From assembly GCA_007922305.1 (NCBI GenBank), contig ML677343.1:31799987-31863986 (forward strand): a DNA stretch of 64,000 bases, given 5' to 3'. Positions 35,286 through 48,600 of this stretch are shown here, piece after piece; position 1 is the first letter of the stretch, and each line of letters starts with the position of its first letter. This DNA comes from Dermatemys mawii (Eukaryota; Chordata; Testudines; Dermatemydidae). The translations under genes and the position numbers were made by a program. A model generated the notes under the pieces. The model ran no database searches and was not told the DNA's origin. It worked only from the letters and a program-made list of their open reading frames with translations.

Positions 35286-37079
35286 TCCCAGTGGCTGTAA
35301 TCCCCACTCCATTGCCGGTGTGCTGTCCTTCGTACATTCTCCACTTCCAGCCCCAAACTTTCTGAGGCTTTAACGTTGCAGTTTGCTTGCGGTGAGACGA
35401 GAGGTTTGCGTCCCCCTAAGAATGAAAAAGGAAAGTCCAGCCAGGGACGTGGTTACATTTTAAAACCCCCTCTGCCTCTGACTGTCAGCCAGGAGCCTGA
35501 AACAGCCTCATCTTTACCCCGTCAAAGAAATATGGGCGGGAAGCACGCATTCCTGGGATACAATGGAGAAAAGAGATACAGGTTTTCAGATGAATCAGTG
35601 CTGAAAACCCTGGGAGGATTGCCCTTGTCTGTCACTGACATATACTGGGTTTGGTTTTATTCAGGTCACTTTTTGATTGAATTCCACACACACACACACT
35701 CCTCAACATCCCACCCACCCAAATACACACCAGCCATGCAACACACCTGGCCCGAGAAAAGCTCCTTTCAGCCTCTTCCTGCAATGCACACCCGCTCTGC
35801 CTGCAGCCCTGCCGCTGTGGGCGCCCGCCCCGGTGTCTGCTCCCTCTTCGGCAGTTTGCTTTCCACTGTCCCATTTTCCTGCACTGGCCAGCCGAGTTTA
35901 GGGGGTGAACGGGGCAGCAAGGCCTGCAGTGGCAGGAGTTGCAAGGGGCGGCTCTGTGTATTGGATGAGGCGTTTTGGAGCCTTGGAAATGTTGATTTTA
36001 AGCTTAGTTGGACTCCCCAAATCCCCACTCCCGCCCCCCCTTCCCCCGGGAACTCGCGCCGCTGCCTCCAACGAAAGGATGCTGGCAGTGCCGACCCTCC
36101 TCCTTGCTGCCTGCCGATATTTCCCCTGTCCCGTGGTTCGCCCGCAGCGATGAGACCGTGAGGGGGCACAGTATCACGGTCTCACCCATCCCCCCCCGTC
36201 TCCGCTGCCGCAAAGGCTATGGGCTGTCAGGTCAGAGGGGCAGGGTGACAGGTGGCCCCCGCTGGAGCAGGCAGGCTGGGAGGGGCCAGAGCCCTTCCTG
36301 AGTCATGGGTATCTCCAGCCAGGGCAAAGGCAAAGGAAGGAGGGACTGGCCACGGGGCCTGCTTTTCAGAAGCCTTTTTCCATGGCTGCCCTGGCGGGAT
36401 GAGAGATGGGAGGGGCTCCAGCTCGCCCCAGATGTTAAGGAACAATCTCCCAAACCCTAGCCTTTGGGGAGAGGCGGTGGCGGGGGCCCTGAGGCCATAC
36501 CAGCGGAGGAGGTCCCTCAGCATCATGATCCCATGGGCCGCATCACAGCAGAGTCAAGACCTGCCCGCGCCTCTGCGTTAAGACTTTATCCAGCCTGGGG
36601 CTGGAACCCGCATCTCCAGCGCGCCCCACATGCGGTGGTGCCCTGGGGCAGTGCTGCGGCATGTGTTTGAATAGTCCATGGGGTCACGGAGCTGGGTCTG
36701 CTGCGGCAGGTCGGGGGGTGTGTGCGGGGGAGCCAGGCTAACAAAGAACCCCATTGCTACGGCAAAAGGCTTTTTAGCAAGAGGCCTGTTTGGGAAGTGG
36801 CTGCCATCCATCCGTGTCCTGAGCCCGGTTCCCCGAGGACCAGCGCTCTCTGGTGCCCTGGCCGGTGCCAGTCAGCAGCGGGAGTTTCCTGTTTGCGCCA
36901 GGTTAATGTTTACCACCCCTGTCACTGGCTGGCTGAGGTCTGCGTGCGCCGGCTAGAAGAGCCGGGAAGCCCCTGCCAGATGTTTATAGCCGGAGCTGAG
37001 TGTGTGAGTGACTGGGAAATGGCACATCCTCGCTTCCTGCCTTGCGCTGAAGGAAACGCAGGCAGTGCTGAGAGCCAAA

Positions 37080-37375
37080 GGCCGTAATCGCCTCCCCCGG
37101 CTGAGCGCCCAGCGACACTTGGCTCCGTTATCTCCGCCGAGGTGGGCTGCGGCTGGAGCCAGCGGGGTCTGTTGTCTCGCTGGAGCGAGCCGGACGCACA
37201 GAGAGCCCGGAGGGTCATGGGCGCACGGCGGTGGTGCCGGCGCGGAGTCAGTGGTTTCTGTCTGCTAATCCGGCCTGTCCGCGGTGCGGAGCGCTCTGGA
37301 AGGAAAGGCACTGCGGGGGTTGGTGTGGTTACAGTATCCCGGTGGGGAGCCGGGACACGGGCTGCGCTGGCCCAT
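37080..37375. promoter_or_regulatory. Intronic CpG-island-like patch
   Basis: By hand count, 37081-37320 contains about 27 CpG in 240 bp. With GC content near 65% that is close to the unsuppressed expectation, while most of the window is visibly CpG-poor. A TTATCT GATA site lies at 37128-37133. The patch could mark an alternative promoter or an unmethylated regulatory element. No first exon with a FOG-like frame was found beside it. Confidence 0.4.
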
Positions 37376-37999
37376 GTCACCTCCTGAAGCCTGGTACTGT
37401 ACCTCAGCAGCTGGTGACAGCTGCCCCTTCCGAGGGAGGGAGGGAGAGGTGGTGATGTCCTTGAGAGGACCGGGATGATCTCCAGTGAGATACCAGCTGA
37501 GACTGGTGCTGCTTCCAGGGAGATGTCTCCTGGCCCTGGGCATTGCCAAAGCCAGGGTCCCATCTGAGCGAGCCAGGGCGCGTTGCAATAACTGTGCTTC
37601 CACATGATGCCGACTGCCCCGCAGGAGAGCCTGGAACAAACCGGGCAGCACTGCCGCGCGGCTGGCTCTGGGCAGCCTTCCCCTGTCTTTGCTTGACTCG
37701 TGCCAGGCGGGGCTCGCTCCCTGCCTTAGTCAGTTGCGCTTTCATGGTCCTGGCCTATTGCAATTTCCTTGTTCCTCCAGGGACATCCCTGGCCTCCCAG
37801 AAGGGTTGTGAGCCACAGAGCGACTGTTTTGTCTGAGGAGTGAAGGCACCTGGGATTTCCAGTTCCTCCCGCTCCCCCTCCCACTCCTCCAGGGGACTGC
37901 TTCTGCAGATGAAATCCAGCCAGGCCAAACCTTGCTGCCTAAGTCCATTTTTTTTCTCCCCCCGCTTTCCCCCACCCCTCAGCCTTTTTGTATTTTATT

Positions 38000-38340
38000 T
38001 TTTATCCAAAGCAAACAGCCCAATTTGGTTAATGATCCCGGAGATAGGAATTATTCCGATAACTTCCAGACCAGCTGGCTGGCGGGAGCCAATCGGATAC
38101 CGGCTTTGCCAGGAAACTGATGGGGAGATAAGATAAGTGGGAATTGTATTAACCTGCAGGGTGGTGAAACTGAGAGCCAGCGCCGCAGATCCTGAGATTA
38201 CGGGCAGAGAGAGAGACACACACAGGGAGAGAGAATGGACTTTGTCCCTTGCGATAATCGGAGAGATTGTTTTGGCTATTAGCAAGCGAGGCTCGGCTCC
38301 TAATGAGATGCATGACTGTCCCTGACTTGATTAGTTTTCA
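38000..38340. promoter_or_regulatory. Candidate intronic enhancer with tandem GATA site
   Basis: The tandem AGATAAGATAAG (38126-38137) gives two head-to-tail WGATAR sites sharing one base, and AGATAG lies at 38042-38047. Looser GATA cores (GATAA near 38058, 38253) flank it. The block is AT-rich, without repeat signature, and sits among GC-rich sequence. It is among the best GATA-binding candidates in the window; function is inferred. Confidence 0.42.
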
Positions 38341-38689
38341 GCTGCCGGGGCACTTGTGTGTTCGGCCGGGGCACAGGTGTGCCGGAGCCTGTATTAAACC
38401 TGAGGGATGGCTTGGTGCTCGCGCTTCCCTCTCTGTTCTCTGCACTTCGCAGATTTCCTGAAACCACCTGGCTTTGTTCTCTGGCTGGCCATTCCACAGG
38501 GGTCTCGGAGCCGTAAAGCCCTCCACGGTGACGGTCTCCCTCCCATCTACCCAGGATCTCTCTGGGATCCCCTGACACCTGTGAGCAGCCACCCGGCCCC
38601 CGCAGTTGAGAACCCAGGTGCTGCATGCAGCCACCTGCTATAGAGCCAGGGAGTTAGGATATCACATGAATGATCATAAGCAGGGTTAA

Positions 38690-39005
38690 GATTCAGTCGT
38701 GGGTATTGTTAGTAAAAGGCATGAACGGGTCATGGGCAATGCACAAAAATTCACATCCCGTGACCTGTCCGTGACTTTTACTATCAACACCCCTGGTTAA
38801 ATCTGAGCTGCCCTGGGGTGCCACTGCGCCGGGCACCCCTGGAACCGCTGCTCAGGCCCGGGACCGACAAGCAGTGGCTGACGTGGCTGGCCCGATGGCC
38901 GGTTGCTCAGGTGGCCCTCTGGGTCAGCTGCATGAGCTGCTGCGGCTGCGGAATTTCACGCAGAAAGTCACGGAATCCATGACTTCTGTGACGGACCCGC
39001 AGCGT
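38690..39005. repeat. Interspersed repeat with 'gtgactt' blocks
   Basis: 'catcccgtgacctgtccgtg' and 'acttttactatcaacacccc' near the left, and 'gaaagtcacggaatccatga' with 'cttctgtgacggacccgc' near the right, are pieces of a repeat I recognise from turtle genomes. Complementary elements at both sides suggest a DNA-transposon derivative. Family not assigned. Confidence 0.45.
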
Positions 39006-40484
39006 TAATTGTAAGGCAACGTGCACTCCTGGAGGCGGGGAGAGCTGTAAGGCTGCTTGCACACGGCCAGGTTGTGCATCCCTTACCCACGCTGGTGAGT
39101 GGTTGCTCACGTGAGTAGTCCCTGTGAACACTCAAGGGGAGTGAGAGGAGAGGGTCTTGTACTGAAACCAGAGAGCTGGATGTCAGGAACCATGGGCCCA
39201 GTATTCGAATGTGGTAGGAAAGCCACTTCTCCCCTAGATTCGGCTCCCAAGACTACATGTGTGTGGACACACGCTGCCCCCGCTCTGGAATAGCACCTTG
39301 AACTTTCTCCAGCCAGGCTAGTTAGTTCTCCCGGTGCCTCTGTGGTGGGCTGCTTTCACAGATGAGCAGGTAGATCAAGGAAGTTGGGCACGCTGGTGCC
39401 AGCACTGGGATTTAGCTCTCAGGAGTTCCTAACGTCTGATCAGCTCTTTGCCAGCCCGCCCCCAAGCAGCCTGGGTTTGCTGAGCTCTGTGTACGATGCA
39501 GGACAAGCTTCCCACCGGGCCTTCGCTGGACGGCCGGCGCTCAGATCGGCTAATGGACTTTGCACCCCCAGAACTGCATGCCTGGTTATTTAGAGATGTC
39601 GCCGAAGCGGCCGTGATGCCCTGCAATCGCAGAGGAGAGGCTGGGTGAGGGGGTTATCCCTTGGTCGTGGTTTCCTGGTTTTACACACCTGAGGTTTATT
39701 TAGAAACAAACCCACTTTCCTGGGTTTTTTTGAAGGCTCCCTAGTGTTAGGCTGACATCAGCCTCATCCACCCGCGTTCCCCTCCTCTGGGAAGAACCAG
39801 TGCAGAGCCTGGCTTCCCAACGCCACTTCAAGTGCAGCTTGTGGCATTGTGATGTGACAGAACTGAGCAGAACTCTTGTTCATTTCCATCCCCTCGGGCC
39901 TTCCCAGGTCAGCAAGCGAGATGTCCCCTCCCCGTGGCATCTCGTTTTCCACTTCCTAGCTTTGACTGGCACCTCTCATTAAAGAACAAGCGGCATCGTG
40001 CCCCTCTTGGTTTCACTTCTGCTAGTCGGTTGGCTCTGGGGTCGGATTAGGGGAGCCGCTTGCCTGAGAGGAGATGCGTGCCCAGCCCGCCAAGGCAGGC
40101 AGTGTAAAGTTCCCTCTATCTCCGGATTGCAGGAGGGAATTCATTAGCCGATTTCTTTTTAAGGCCTAAGAAGATAAATACGCAGAATCTGAAAGGTCTC
40201 GTTTTTTCCTCGGCCGGGCTGGAGGGGAAGATCCGGAATCCCAGATGCAGTGTGTTTGCCTGCATTATGTGGATACGCCCTCCGGAGCCGTTGGCATCGC
40301 ACAGCTCAGGCCGCTGCAAAGCTGTGTGGTGAGAACAAGCGCCGTGGGGAAATGGTTCATTGCAGGGGCCTGACATGCTCCTGGGCATCTGACATAGCCA
40401 AGGAGGAGTGGGGATTCCAGCCATTCCAAAACACTCGAGGAGGGGGGTGGGCTGAGCGCAGGCCCAGGGGTTCCCTGCCGTCGA

Positions 40485-40620
40485 CTGTGTGATCTTGGGC
40501 GGAGACCTGCTGCCGTTCTGTGCCTCGGTTTCCCTGTCTCTGACATAGGGGTTGGTACCGCTCTGCCTCGCAGGAGGCTGGGAGGAGAAGTGAGCTAGTG
40601 TTTGGAAAGTGCAACGCCCC
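40485..40620 (+). mobile_element. MIR SINE fragment
   Basis: It shows the typical order 'gtgtgatcttgggcggag', 'tctgtgcctcggtttccctg', 'tctctgacataggggttgg' and a tail '...gtgagctagtgtttggaaag'. It is diverged but recognisable. Confidence 0.7.
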
Positions 40621-43384
40621 TGGGTGACTGAAGACAAAGCGAAATGCCTCTGAATCCAGCTCCATGCTGGGCAAACACCCTAGAATAGTCCCATAGACAC
40701 ACACTCTCCTTCCTGTCCTCACACCTAGAATGGATCCCTCCAGGTGATGGCTGACTCCTACCAGCAGGCCACAGGGGAAGAAGCTGGGGCGTGCTGGGCA
40801 CCGTTGCGGTGGGTTCCTGGCACTGCCAGGGCTTTCGTGGGCAAGGGGCAAGTTGTGGCGCTGTTCTGCTCCAAATCCCCAGAGCTCTGTGGCTACAACC
40901 TGAGATGCCTCCAGTTGATCCAACCCTGAGTTTGCCGTACGTACGGTTCAGAGCCGCTCACGTCTTCGGAGACGCTGGTCCCTCGTGCGCTGCTCCGGCG
41001 TGACCGCACCTGGAATATTTCATCTACGTCCAGCTGCTGCACTGCCACGGGGATTCGGATAAACCGGCCGGAGCTCAGAGAAGTGTGATAACAATGATCC
41101 TGTAGCTGGAGGGAGGGACTGAAGTGAAATCTGTACAGCTTGGCTCCAAGATCGCTAAGATGGGGGAGAGGCTAAGACGATTCATCAAATATTAGCGGGG
41201 GCGGGGGCTTATTGAGTGGCGCATTGGAGTGGGGTGAGGGGCTCTAGGATGAGTCCGAGGCTTTGTCTTCACTGCCAAGAAAAGGCCCAGCTGCTATCTT
41301 TTTTACTCATCCGGCACCTATCACCGTGGGATCCTTGCAGGTGCCGTTAAGGGGGCCTGTTTGCCATGTGGCTTGGAGGTGGAGGCTGTGAACCGGCTGG
41401 CCTCAGACTCCTGGGAGAGGACGAGCAAACTTTGATTCAAGCTGCTCTCAAGTCTGACGTCTTCTCTTCTTCCTTCCTTCCTCCTCTCGTCATGCTGCCC
41501 CTCACCCTTCTCACTCCTCCTGCATTCCCACCCGCTGCCCCCACCAAGGGATCGAGACGCTTTGGTGAGCTGCTACAGGATCGGGACAGCTGGGCCTTGC
41601 TCTTGCCCCATCGATGCTGGCCCGTCACGCCCGGCCCTTTTGGCTCTGGCAGCAGGGAGCGAGCAGGCCTGGATTTCTAGTCTCCACTCCACCCCGGCTC
41701 GCCGTGAGCAAGCTTAAAGCACGGCTCGACCTGGGTGAGGTGAGGGGCAGCCCTTGAGTTATCACTCGAGCTAACAGTGCAGTGAAGAGAACACCTGGCT
41801 GGCGATGTGGGTGCAGCGTCTCCCTTCCTCAGCTGGCGCCGGTTCGGTTTTGCTGCCGGGACTTGCTGGGCGTTTCAGCCCCCCTTCGTCCTGGGCACGT
41901 GAACCTGGCGCATGAGTTAGCGGTGTCCTTACACGCTCCCACTGCCCAGGCTGGGAGCGCGCTCCGCCTGTGTGCACGGAGGGGCGGGTAGAGCGTGCCA
42001 AAACATGGCTCTTAATGTGTGGCTCTGCATCGGCGGTCAGTGGCCTGGAGCCCATCGCTGGTCTCGTCCGTGCGCCCGCACAGCAAGCACTCGGTGACAC
42101 CCCACCATCCTGCAGGGGAGGAGCAGGACACGGGACCCCCGGGCCGTGGGCAGTTGGGGATAATGGTCCCCGGTAGAAGGAAATATTGACCCTGCTATGG
42201 CACGAACTCCAGCATTGCTGCACGCATCCCACCCACTTTACTGTGGCCCTCAGCCCGTCCACCCGGCCCGCCTGCCCCTTAATCGCCAGGCTCAGTGCAA
42301 GGTCATCCCCTTGCCCCCCAGGACCGCCAGTTGCCATTGGCAAGGGCAGAAGGCGTGCGGCCGGCTGGCTTAGGCTGCACTATTTTTGTCCCCTGTGTGG
42401 GGAACGGTTGCCTTTTATCAGTGGCGGTGCGTTGTCTCTGTTGGTGGTTGATACGCAGAAGATGGAGTACTCTGACATGGCAAGCACTTATCTCAGAGAC
42501 GTGGTCTCCTGACCCAAACGCAGCCGATTAGCCCGTGAGACGTGGAGACAGGGTTGGGGGAAAGGAGCTTAGAGGCTGGTGGGGGTGGGGGCCAAGGCGG
42601 GGCACCAAATCAGCTCCTTTTCCAAACCGGCCAGGAACGCTGCGTAACCCCCGGGCCCAGCCACGCTGTCTAGGGCGTCACCGATTTCCCCTGAGGTTTC
42701 CTACAGGAGGAAGCTGCTCGAATGAGAAACGTAGGCAAGGAACCAGCTCCCCCGACCCCGGCCTGAAAAACACAGCGCCGTCTTATCGCAGCAGGGATTC
42801 CTGTCTGCTGCTGGGCCAACAAAAGACAACCTCCCTGCGCCAAAGCACTGGGGCCGTACAGGGAGCCAGATCCCTGCGCCCCACAGCTCCTCAGCAGGGG
42901 CTGCTCCCATAGAAGACCCCGTCCCAGCCTCCCTCCGCAGCGGGTTGTTCCTTCGCTCCTGCTGGAAGCCCAAAGACTCTCCGGAGCTCGGGGGTGGGGG
43001 GGCAGGAGCGTGGCCTGAGTTAAAGACTCCAGGGTTAAAACCCGGGAGTGTCTCTAATAAGCAGGGAAGCTGCTTTCTGGATGGGCCCTAGGAGGTTGAC
43101 TGAGGAAATGGACTCACAGTCCCGTCAGTAATAAAGGGAGACTCTGGGCATCCTGACCCTGTATACAGCAGCTCCACTTGCTGGAATTTTTAACAGCTTT
43201 AGGCCTGGCTCTGGGCTTTGGATTTAGCAGTATCAGGCTATTAACCCATCCAGGCCCAGTGCACTTTGTCTGTCGGACAAGTTCCCACAAGCCTGGGAAA
43301 CGCAGCGCTCCGTGGGCATGCTAACCCTTTCTGTGCAAGTAGGTGCTGTGTACCAGCTGGCTGCCGCTGTCCACCCCAGAGCTG

Positions 43385-43470
43385 GCTGCATTGCGGCGGG
43401 CTAGCTTCTGTAGCGCATTGGGGATCATTGCAAGGGGAAGATGCCATACAAATGCAAGTCGTTGTTTAGG
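43385..43470 (+). mobile_element. MIR-like 3' portion
   Basis: 'agcgcattggggatcattgc' and 'atgccatacaaatgcaagtc' match the tail of a MIR-type SINE. The 5' portion is not recognisable. Confidence 0.4.
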
Positions 43471-45044
43471 TAACAAAGTCCAAGGGCTGAAGGATGCAGA
43501 AAGTCCAGATTCCGGGCACTGGGATCAACCCTTGGGGATGCCTTCAGTGGCAGAGCCGAGGTAAATCTGCTGTGGGGCTCAGTGTATGTTCCCCGTTGCC
43601 TTCAGTGCTGTGCATTCCAGCTCCCGGCTCGGTCTAAAAGAGAGAGAGCCCAGACCGCCCGTTAGTCTTGTGGTCTCTGGCTCAATGAAAGTTCAATGAG
43701 TTCGACAAAGCACAACAGCAGGGAACAGACAGAGCCGCTGAATCAGGCAGGGCAGCGATTTGAGCTTGGGTCTCTCCTGCCGCGTCCCTTGCAAATGCCC
43801 TCCCTGCCCGGCTGTCGGCCCTGCCCTTCCGCTGCCAGCCCTGGGGTTTTCTCTGCCGCGTACCCTGAGCGGGTTTGACGGGTTCAGAATCTCTTCACTT
43901 AGTCTGACTCTGGCACCCAGGCTCAGCTCGTTGATGTCCAAGGGGCTCTTCCTGGCCTGCCCAGCGCGGGAGGGGAACAGTGCGTGGCTGGTGACTCATC
44001 CCAAGGGAATCAAGGCTACGGCGTGAGGCGCTTTTGGACAGCGTGGTAGGCCGGGATACTGCAGCTCTCCTCCTGTGTATTTTCCTCTGCTGGGAAACGT
44101 GGGCTGGAGCCAGTGCTGTGTGTTTGAAGCCTTCTCCCTCCGCCCCCCCCCAGCCCTCCCGCTCCCCCACCCCCCGCAGCCCTCCGCCCCTGTCTTTTCT
44201 TCAAGGGGGAGCAAGTTCGCATTTGCTGCCCCTCGTTTCTGGCCAGGGTTGGATCGGCAAAGGGAAGTGTCCTGGCTCTGCCAGACTGGGTTCGCTGTGG
44301 TTCTAGGTGGCAGAAATCCTGTGAAACCAGCTGATTTCCCCCCATCCCTGAGATTTCCACCAGTTGAGGTCTACAGTTCAGGGGGTTCCGCCCTGTCCAC
44401 CAAAGCCCCAGCCCTGAGCCTGATCCGAATGGGTTTGGAGTCGTCCCCCGAGCCCCCCGCTCTTTGGCCCGTCTCTGATTGGAAGGGACAGGGGATTTGG
44501 TTGCTTTTCCCTCCTGGTTCCTCCTGGGTTTTGTTCCCTTTTCTCAGTATCCCCCTGGGGAGAGGAGTATGGGGGGAGCAGCACCTGCCCTTCCGAGTCC
44601 TTCACGCTCCTCTGGGAGCCAGGGATTAGATGGGCGGGCGGCTCCCGCCTGGGCCCGTCTCACCTTCACAAGCGGGGAAATAAAGCCCGGTTTGTGTCAA
44701 AGCAGCAAATCCAATTAAGCTCTTCAAAGGCTCATTAACAGCCAGGGGTCCCGTGTGGTGGGTGGCTCCCGGGGGAGGAGAGGCCAGGGAATGTGCTTCC
44801 TCTGCTCTCTCCCCTTGTTCTTCTTCTTGCCAGAGATGTGGCCTTGTTCTGTCCTCCCCTAATCCTCTTGTCCCACAGCGAAGCTGGTTTGTAACGGGAC
44901 CTAAGGAGGCCCAGTGAGCAGGGACATGCTGATGGGACATTGGATGGAGGCAGCACCGTCCCCACATTAATTTCCTACATCAGGATAAACCCTAAGATAC
45001 AAATGTAGCCTGAGTCCCTTTGGCTTCCAGGAGGATAACGTCTG

Positions 45045-45140
45045 AAAGAAGCTAGTTGTGCACAGAACAGTCAGGACTCCTGGGTCCTATAGCCGCCGGT
45101 GCCACCCACGCTGTGTGACCTTGAGCAAGGGACCGTCCTG
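45045..45140 (+). mobile_element. MIR-like SINE fragment
   Basis: 'caggactcctgggtcctata' followed by 'ctgtgtgaccttgagcaagg' is the MIR tRNA-core transition. The rest is lost. Confidence 0.45.
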
Positions 45141-46714
45141 CGCTGAACCATGGAGGAAAGAAGCGAGGGGCTGGCTTAGGATCCATTTGGCTTCTCCTGA
45201 CATCACCTTTTCCGCCAACAGCTTGCGGGTAGAGGGTGTTCGGCTCGCGCCTCCCGGGCTGATCCCACACTTCGGAGGGGGAGAGGCTTCTCGGATCAGA
45301 GCCACCCTCCGGGAGAAGAGTGGAGAGAGCAGACCCGGAAGGTTTTCTGGCAGCTACAGGAAAGATGCTTCTGACCCCCGCAGCCCCACAAGAGGAGCTA
45401 ATCAACCAGTCACCCCCATGCTGGAGGCTATATTTCACCCACCCCCAGAGAGCAAAGTCACACCCACCCAGAGGGGCTTCCCTCTATTAAAGCTCACTCC
45501 TAGTTGCGATCAGAGCGGAAGGGAGACGGGGTGGGGAGTTAGCCCCACACGGACAGGGGGATCGGAAATAGAACTGGGGCAGTTTTCTCGTCATGGGCTC
45601 CAGTGGCCGGCCGGGAAGGCAGCTTTGGACTGATTTGATCCATGGGAGTCCAAGCCTACAAGCCGAAGGGCCAGCCTAGGCGCCAGGTGCCGGGAACACG
45701 CTAGCTGTGATGGCATTGGAGCTGCCTGGGGGCACCTGACCCCAAAGACTCTGCACCGTGGGAGGTGCTGAACCAGCTTCCCATGCAGTGGGGATGGGGA
45801 TACTGCTCCCCCGCAGGCAGGGCTACGTGTGAGGCTCTCGGACACAGTGGTTAGAGCCGAGAGCACCTCTGCTCTCTGCAAGATTTGTAGATCCTGGAGA
45901 GGAGACCTAGAAGGAGGCAGCTGTGTCTGGGGTGGACCGAGGACCAGCTCAGGTTAATCAGCCCCTCCTAGCCGGGCATTCCCTCGTGGACCACGCCCTG
46001 TGGTGCCGTAATTCTCCTGAGGTTAACCCCAGCACTGAGGATACAGACATTGACCTGCCAACACCCGGAGTGCAGAGACGTCTGTCCGCTGTGGAATAAA
46101 CCCCTCATCAGGTGTTGAGCTGTCCCGCCAACATATGATTTTTGCCTCACAGTGTTTCTAATTATTAAAGCTACTCGCCTTCAGACAAGCACCCACTCCT
46201 CTCCTGGGCTGGGCTGAATTTCCAGGGAGGCAGATGATACCATCAAAAGATGCTATAGACGGGAGAGGCAGATCCAAGCAGGAAAAGGAGCTGGCAGGTA
46301 ATGAAGACCTCCCCACATGTGACAAATCTCGGTCCAGAGTGCGTCAGCGTTCAGCTCTGCGTTAAACCCATCCAGGGCCAGAACACCAGGGCCAGGTTGT
46401 GGGAGTTGGGCATACAAAAACCTGATATGGGTTAGGTTTGTAAGTGGCTCTGAATAGGTGTGTGTGTGTTAGTGTGTAATTTGCATGTGCAAATTAGGTA
46501 TGCATAAATGTCTGTATAATTGCATGCCCCTAACTTTGAAAATCTGACCAACGTGGCCCATGGAGTCTCTGTGATTTTTTTTTTTTCCCCCCTCAGGTTT
46601 ATTGCAGTTGGGAAGTCCCTCGTCAGTGAGTGTAAAACCAATTTTAGGAAAGCGTGGGCCTTTGCCGGCCTCTGAGGCTGGCTCTTTTTAGGAGGTTAAG
46701 AATATATTGCTGCT

Positions 46715-46805
46715 AGCAGTGAATGGAGTTGCTCCCTTAGCTCAAACAATAAAGGCTTAGATTTTAATCTCTGAAGATCAGAGGTTTCAAACCCAGCTGA
46801 GGACC
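46715..46805 (+). mobile_element. tRNA-derived SINE fragment
   Basis: 'ttgctcccttagctcaaaca' is A-box-like, and 'cagaggtttcaaacccagct' is B-box-like at suitable spacing, followed by 'gaggaccc'-type tail sequence. It is a diverged SINE head rather than a tRNA gene. Confidence 0.5.
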
Positions 46806-47229
46806 CAGCCATGTAGAGGGGGCCAGAATCAGCCTGAATACATGATAAATCGTGGGAAGATTCCTGGTAGCAGCGAAGAATACAGGTTTCTCTGCATTGT
46901 GCACACTGTGATGCTGCCCTCCCATGAAGATGACCTTATTGTTCTATCCTCTTTGGCGGGAGCTCAACGTCGATATCTTATTCGGGCTGTCCTGATCCCA
47001 TAGACAATATAGCAGAGCTCTTCTGTACCTCTCCTGACACAGTAAGTGCTCAGAGGCAGGAATCTCTGCCTTTCCTCCCACCGCCTCCTGGATAACCTGC
47101 ATGGCTGCTCAGAGGAAAAGGAGCGATTTGATTTCTTTCATAGTCACCAGCCCATGTCGCAGACAGGCAAGGCTGGGCCGCAGCTGGGTCAGCCTCACAA
47201 GAGGGTAGCATCCATGTACAGCAGCCTTT

Positions 47230-48600
47230 TCAATAAGCCTGGGGACACCGGGGATGTTTCTGAGGAAAGCAAAAGTTGTGCCAATGTTTTAAAAGAGTAA
47301 ACAGGATGACTTGGGTAATTATAGGCCTGATATTGATCCGGGCAAGATAACGGAGCAGCCGATATGGGACTCAATTCATAAAGAATTAAAGGACTTAAGG
47401 CCAATCTATTGTCCCCAGTGGGTTTGGGGACAATAGATCCTGTCCAACTAACTGAATATCTTTTTTTAGAAGAGATTACAAGTATGACTGATAGACAATA
47501 GAGATGATGTAACATACTTAGAGTTCTGTAAGGCGTTCGACTTGGTACCCATGGCATTTTGATTAAAAAAACCGAAACAATCTGAAATTAACATGGCATA
47601 GATTCAATGGATTATAAAGAGGTCTCAGGATAGGTCTCAAAGTGTAATTATAAACAAGGAAATGTCTTGAACGGGTGTGTTGCTAGTGGATTCCTGAAGG
47701 GATTGGTTCTTGGCTACTTAACATTTTTATCAGTGACCTGGAAGAAAACAAAAAATCATCATTGATAAAGTTTGCAGATGAGGCAAAAATTGGAGTGGTA
47801 AATAACAAACAGGCCACTGATGACAAGCGATTTGGATCGCTTGCTAAGCTGGGCTCAGGCAGACAATAGGCATTTTAATACAGCTAAATGGCAACGTCTA
47901 CATCTAGGAACAAAGGATGTCGACCATACTTACGGGACGGGGGACTCCATCCTGGGAAGCAGTGACTCTGACAAAGAGTTGGAAGTCCTAGGGAATAATC
48001 GGCTGACTGTGAGATGCTGTGTCCAAAAGAGCTAATGCGATCCTTGAATGTATAAATAGGGGAATCTTGAGCAGGACTGGAGAGCTTATTTTACCACTCT
48101 CTTGGGCACTGGTGTGACTGCTGCTGGAACACTCCATCCAGTTCTGGTGCTCACAGTTCAAGAAGGACGTTGCTAAACTGGAGAGGGTTCAGAGAAGAGC
48201 CGCAAGAATGATTACAGAAGTTAGCTTAACAAGGAGAAGGTGGAGTGACTTGATGACAGCCTGTAAGTACCTACATAGGGAACAAATACTTGATAATGGG
48301 CTCTTCTGTCTAGCAGTCTAATAAGACCCAACTGTTGGCAGTTGAAGCCAGACCATTTCAGATTGGAAATAAGATGTACATTTTTAACTGTGAAAGTAAC
48401 TAGTCAATGGAACAACTTGACAAGGGTTGCGGTGGATTCTCTGGCCACTTTTAAAACCCGATGGGCTGCTTTTCTAAAAGCTCGGCTCTGGGAATTATTT
48501 TGGGGAGGTTCTGTGGCCTGTGCTATGCAGGAGATCCGAGTAGATGACCACCGTGGTCTCTCCTGGCCTTGGACCTATGAATCTCTCTCTCTCCCGGTGC
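47230..48600 (+). pseudogene. CR1 LINE fragment with decayed reverse transcriptase and 3' end
   Basis: This is a long plus-strand CR1 piece from within the ORF2 reverse-transcriptase region to the 3' end. Readable pieces include 'gtaattataggcctgatatt' (early RT), 'ttctgtaaggcgttcgactt' (FCKAFDL-like), and 'tttgcagatgaggcaaaaat' at 47771, where the catalytic F/YADD has decayed to FADEA. The 3' end '...tggtctctcctggccttgg' is at about 48560-48590. Many stops and indels break the frame, so it cannot make protein. It is 5' truncated, as usual for this family. Confidence 0.85.

Noticed and set aside
35376..36161. 261-codon open frame on the plus strand
   Set aside because: The translation has no domain-like pattern, runs through a CA microsatellite, and lies in GC-rich intron. 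It has no splice or start context of note and is best explained as chance.
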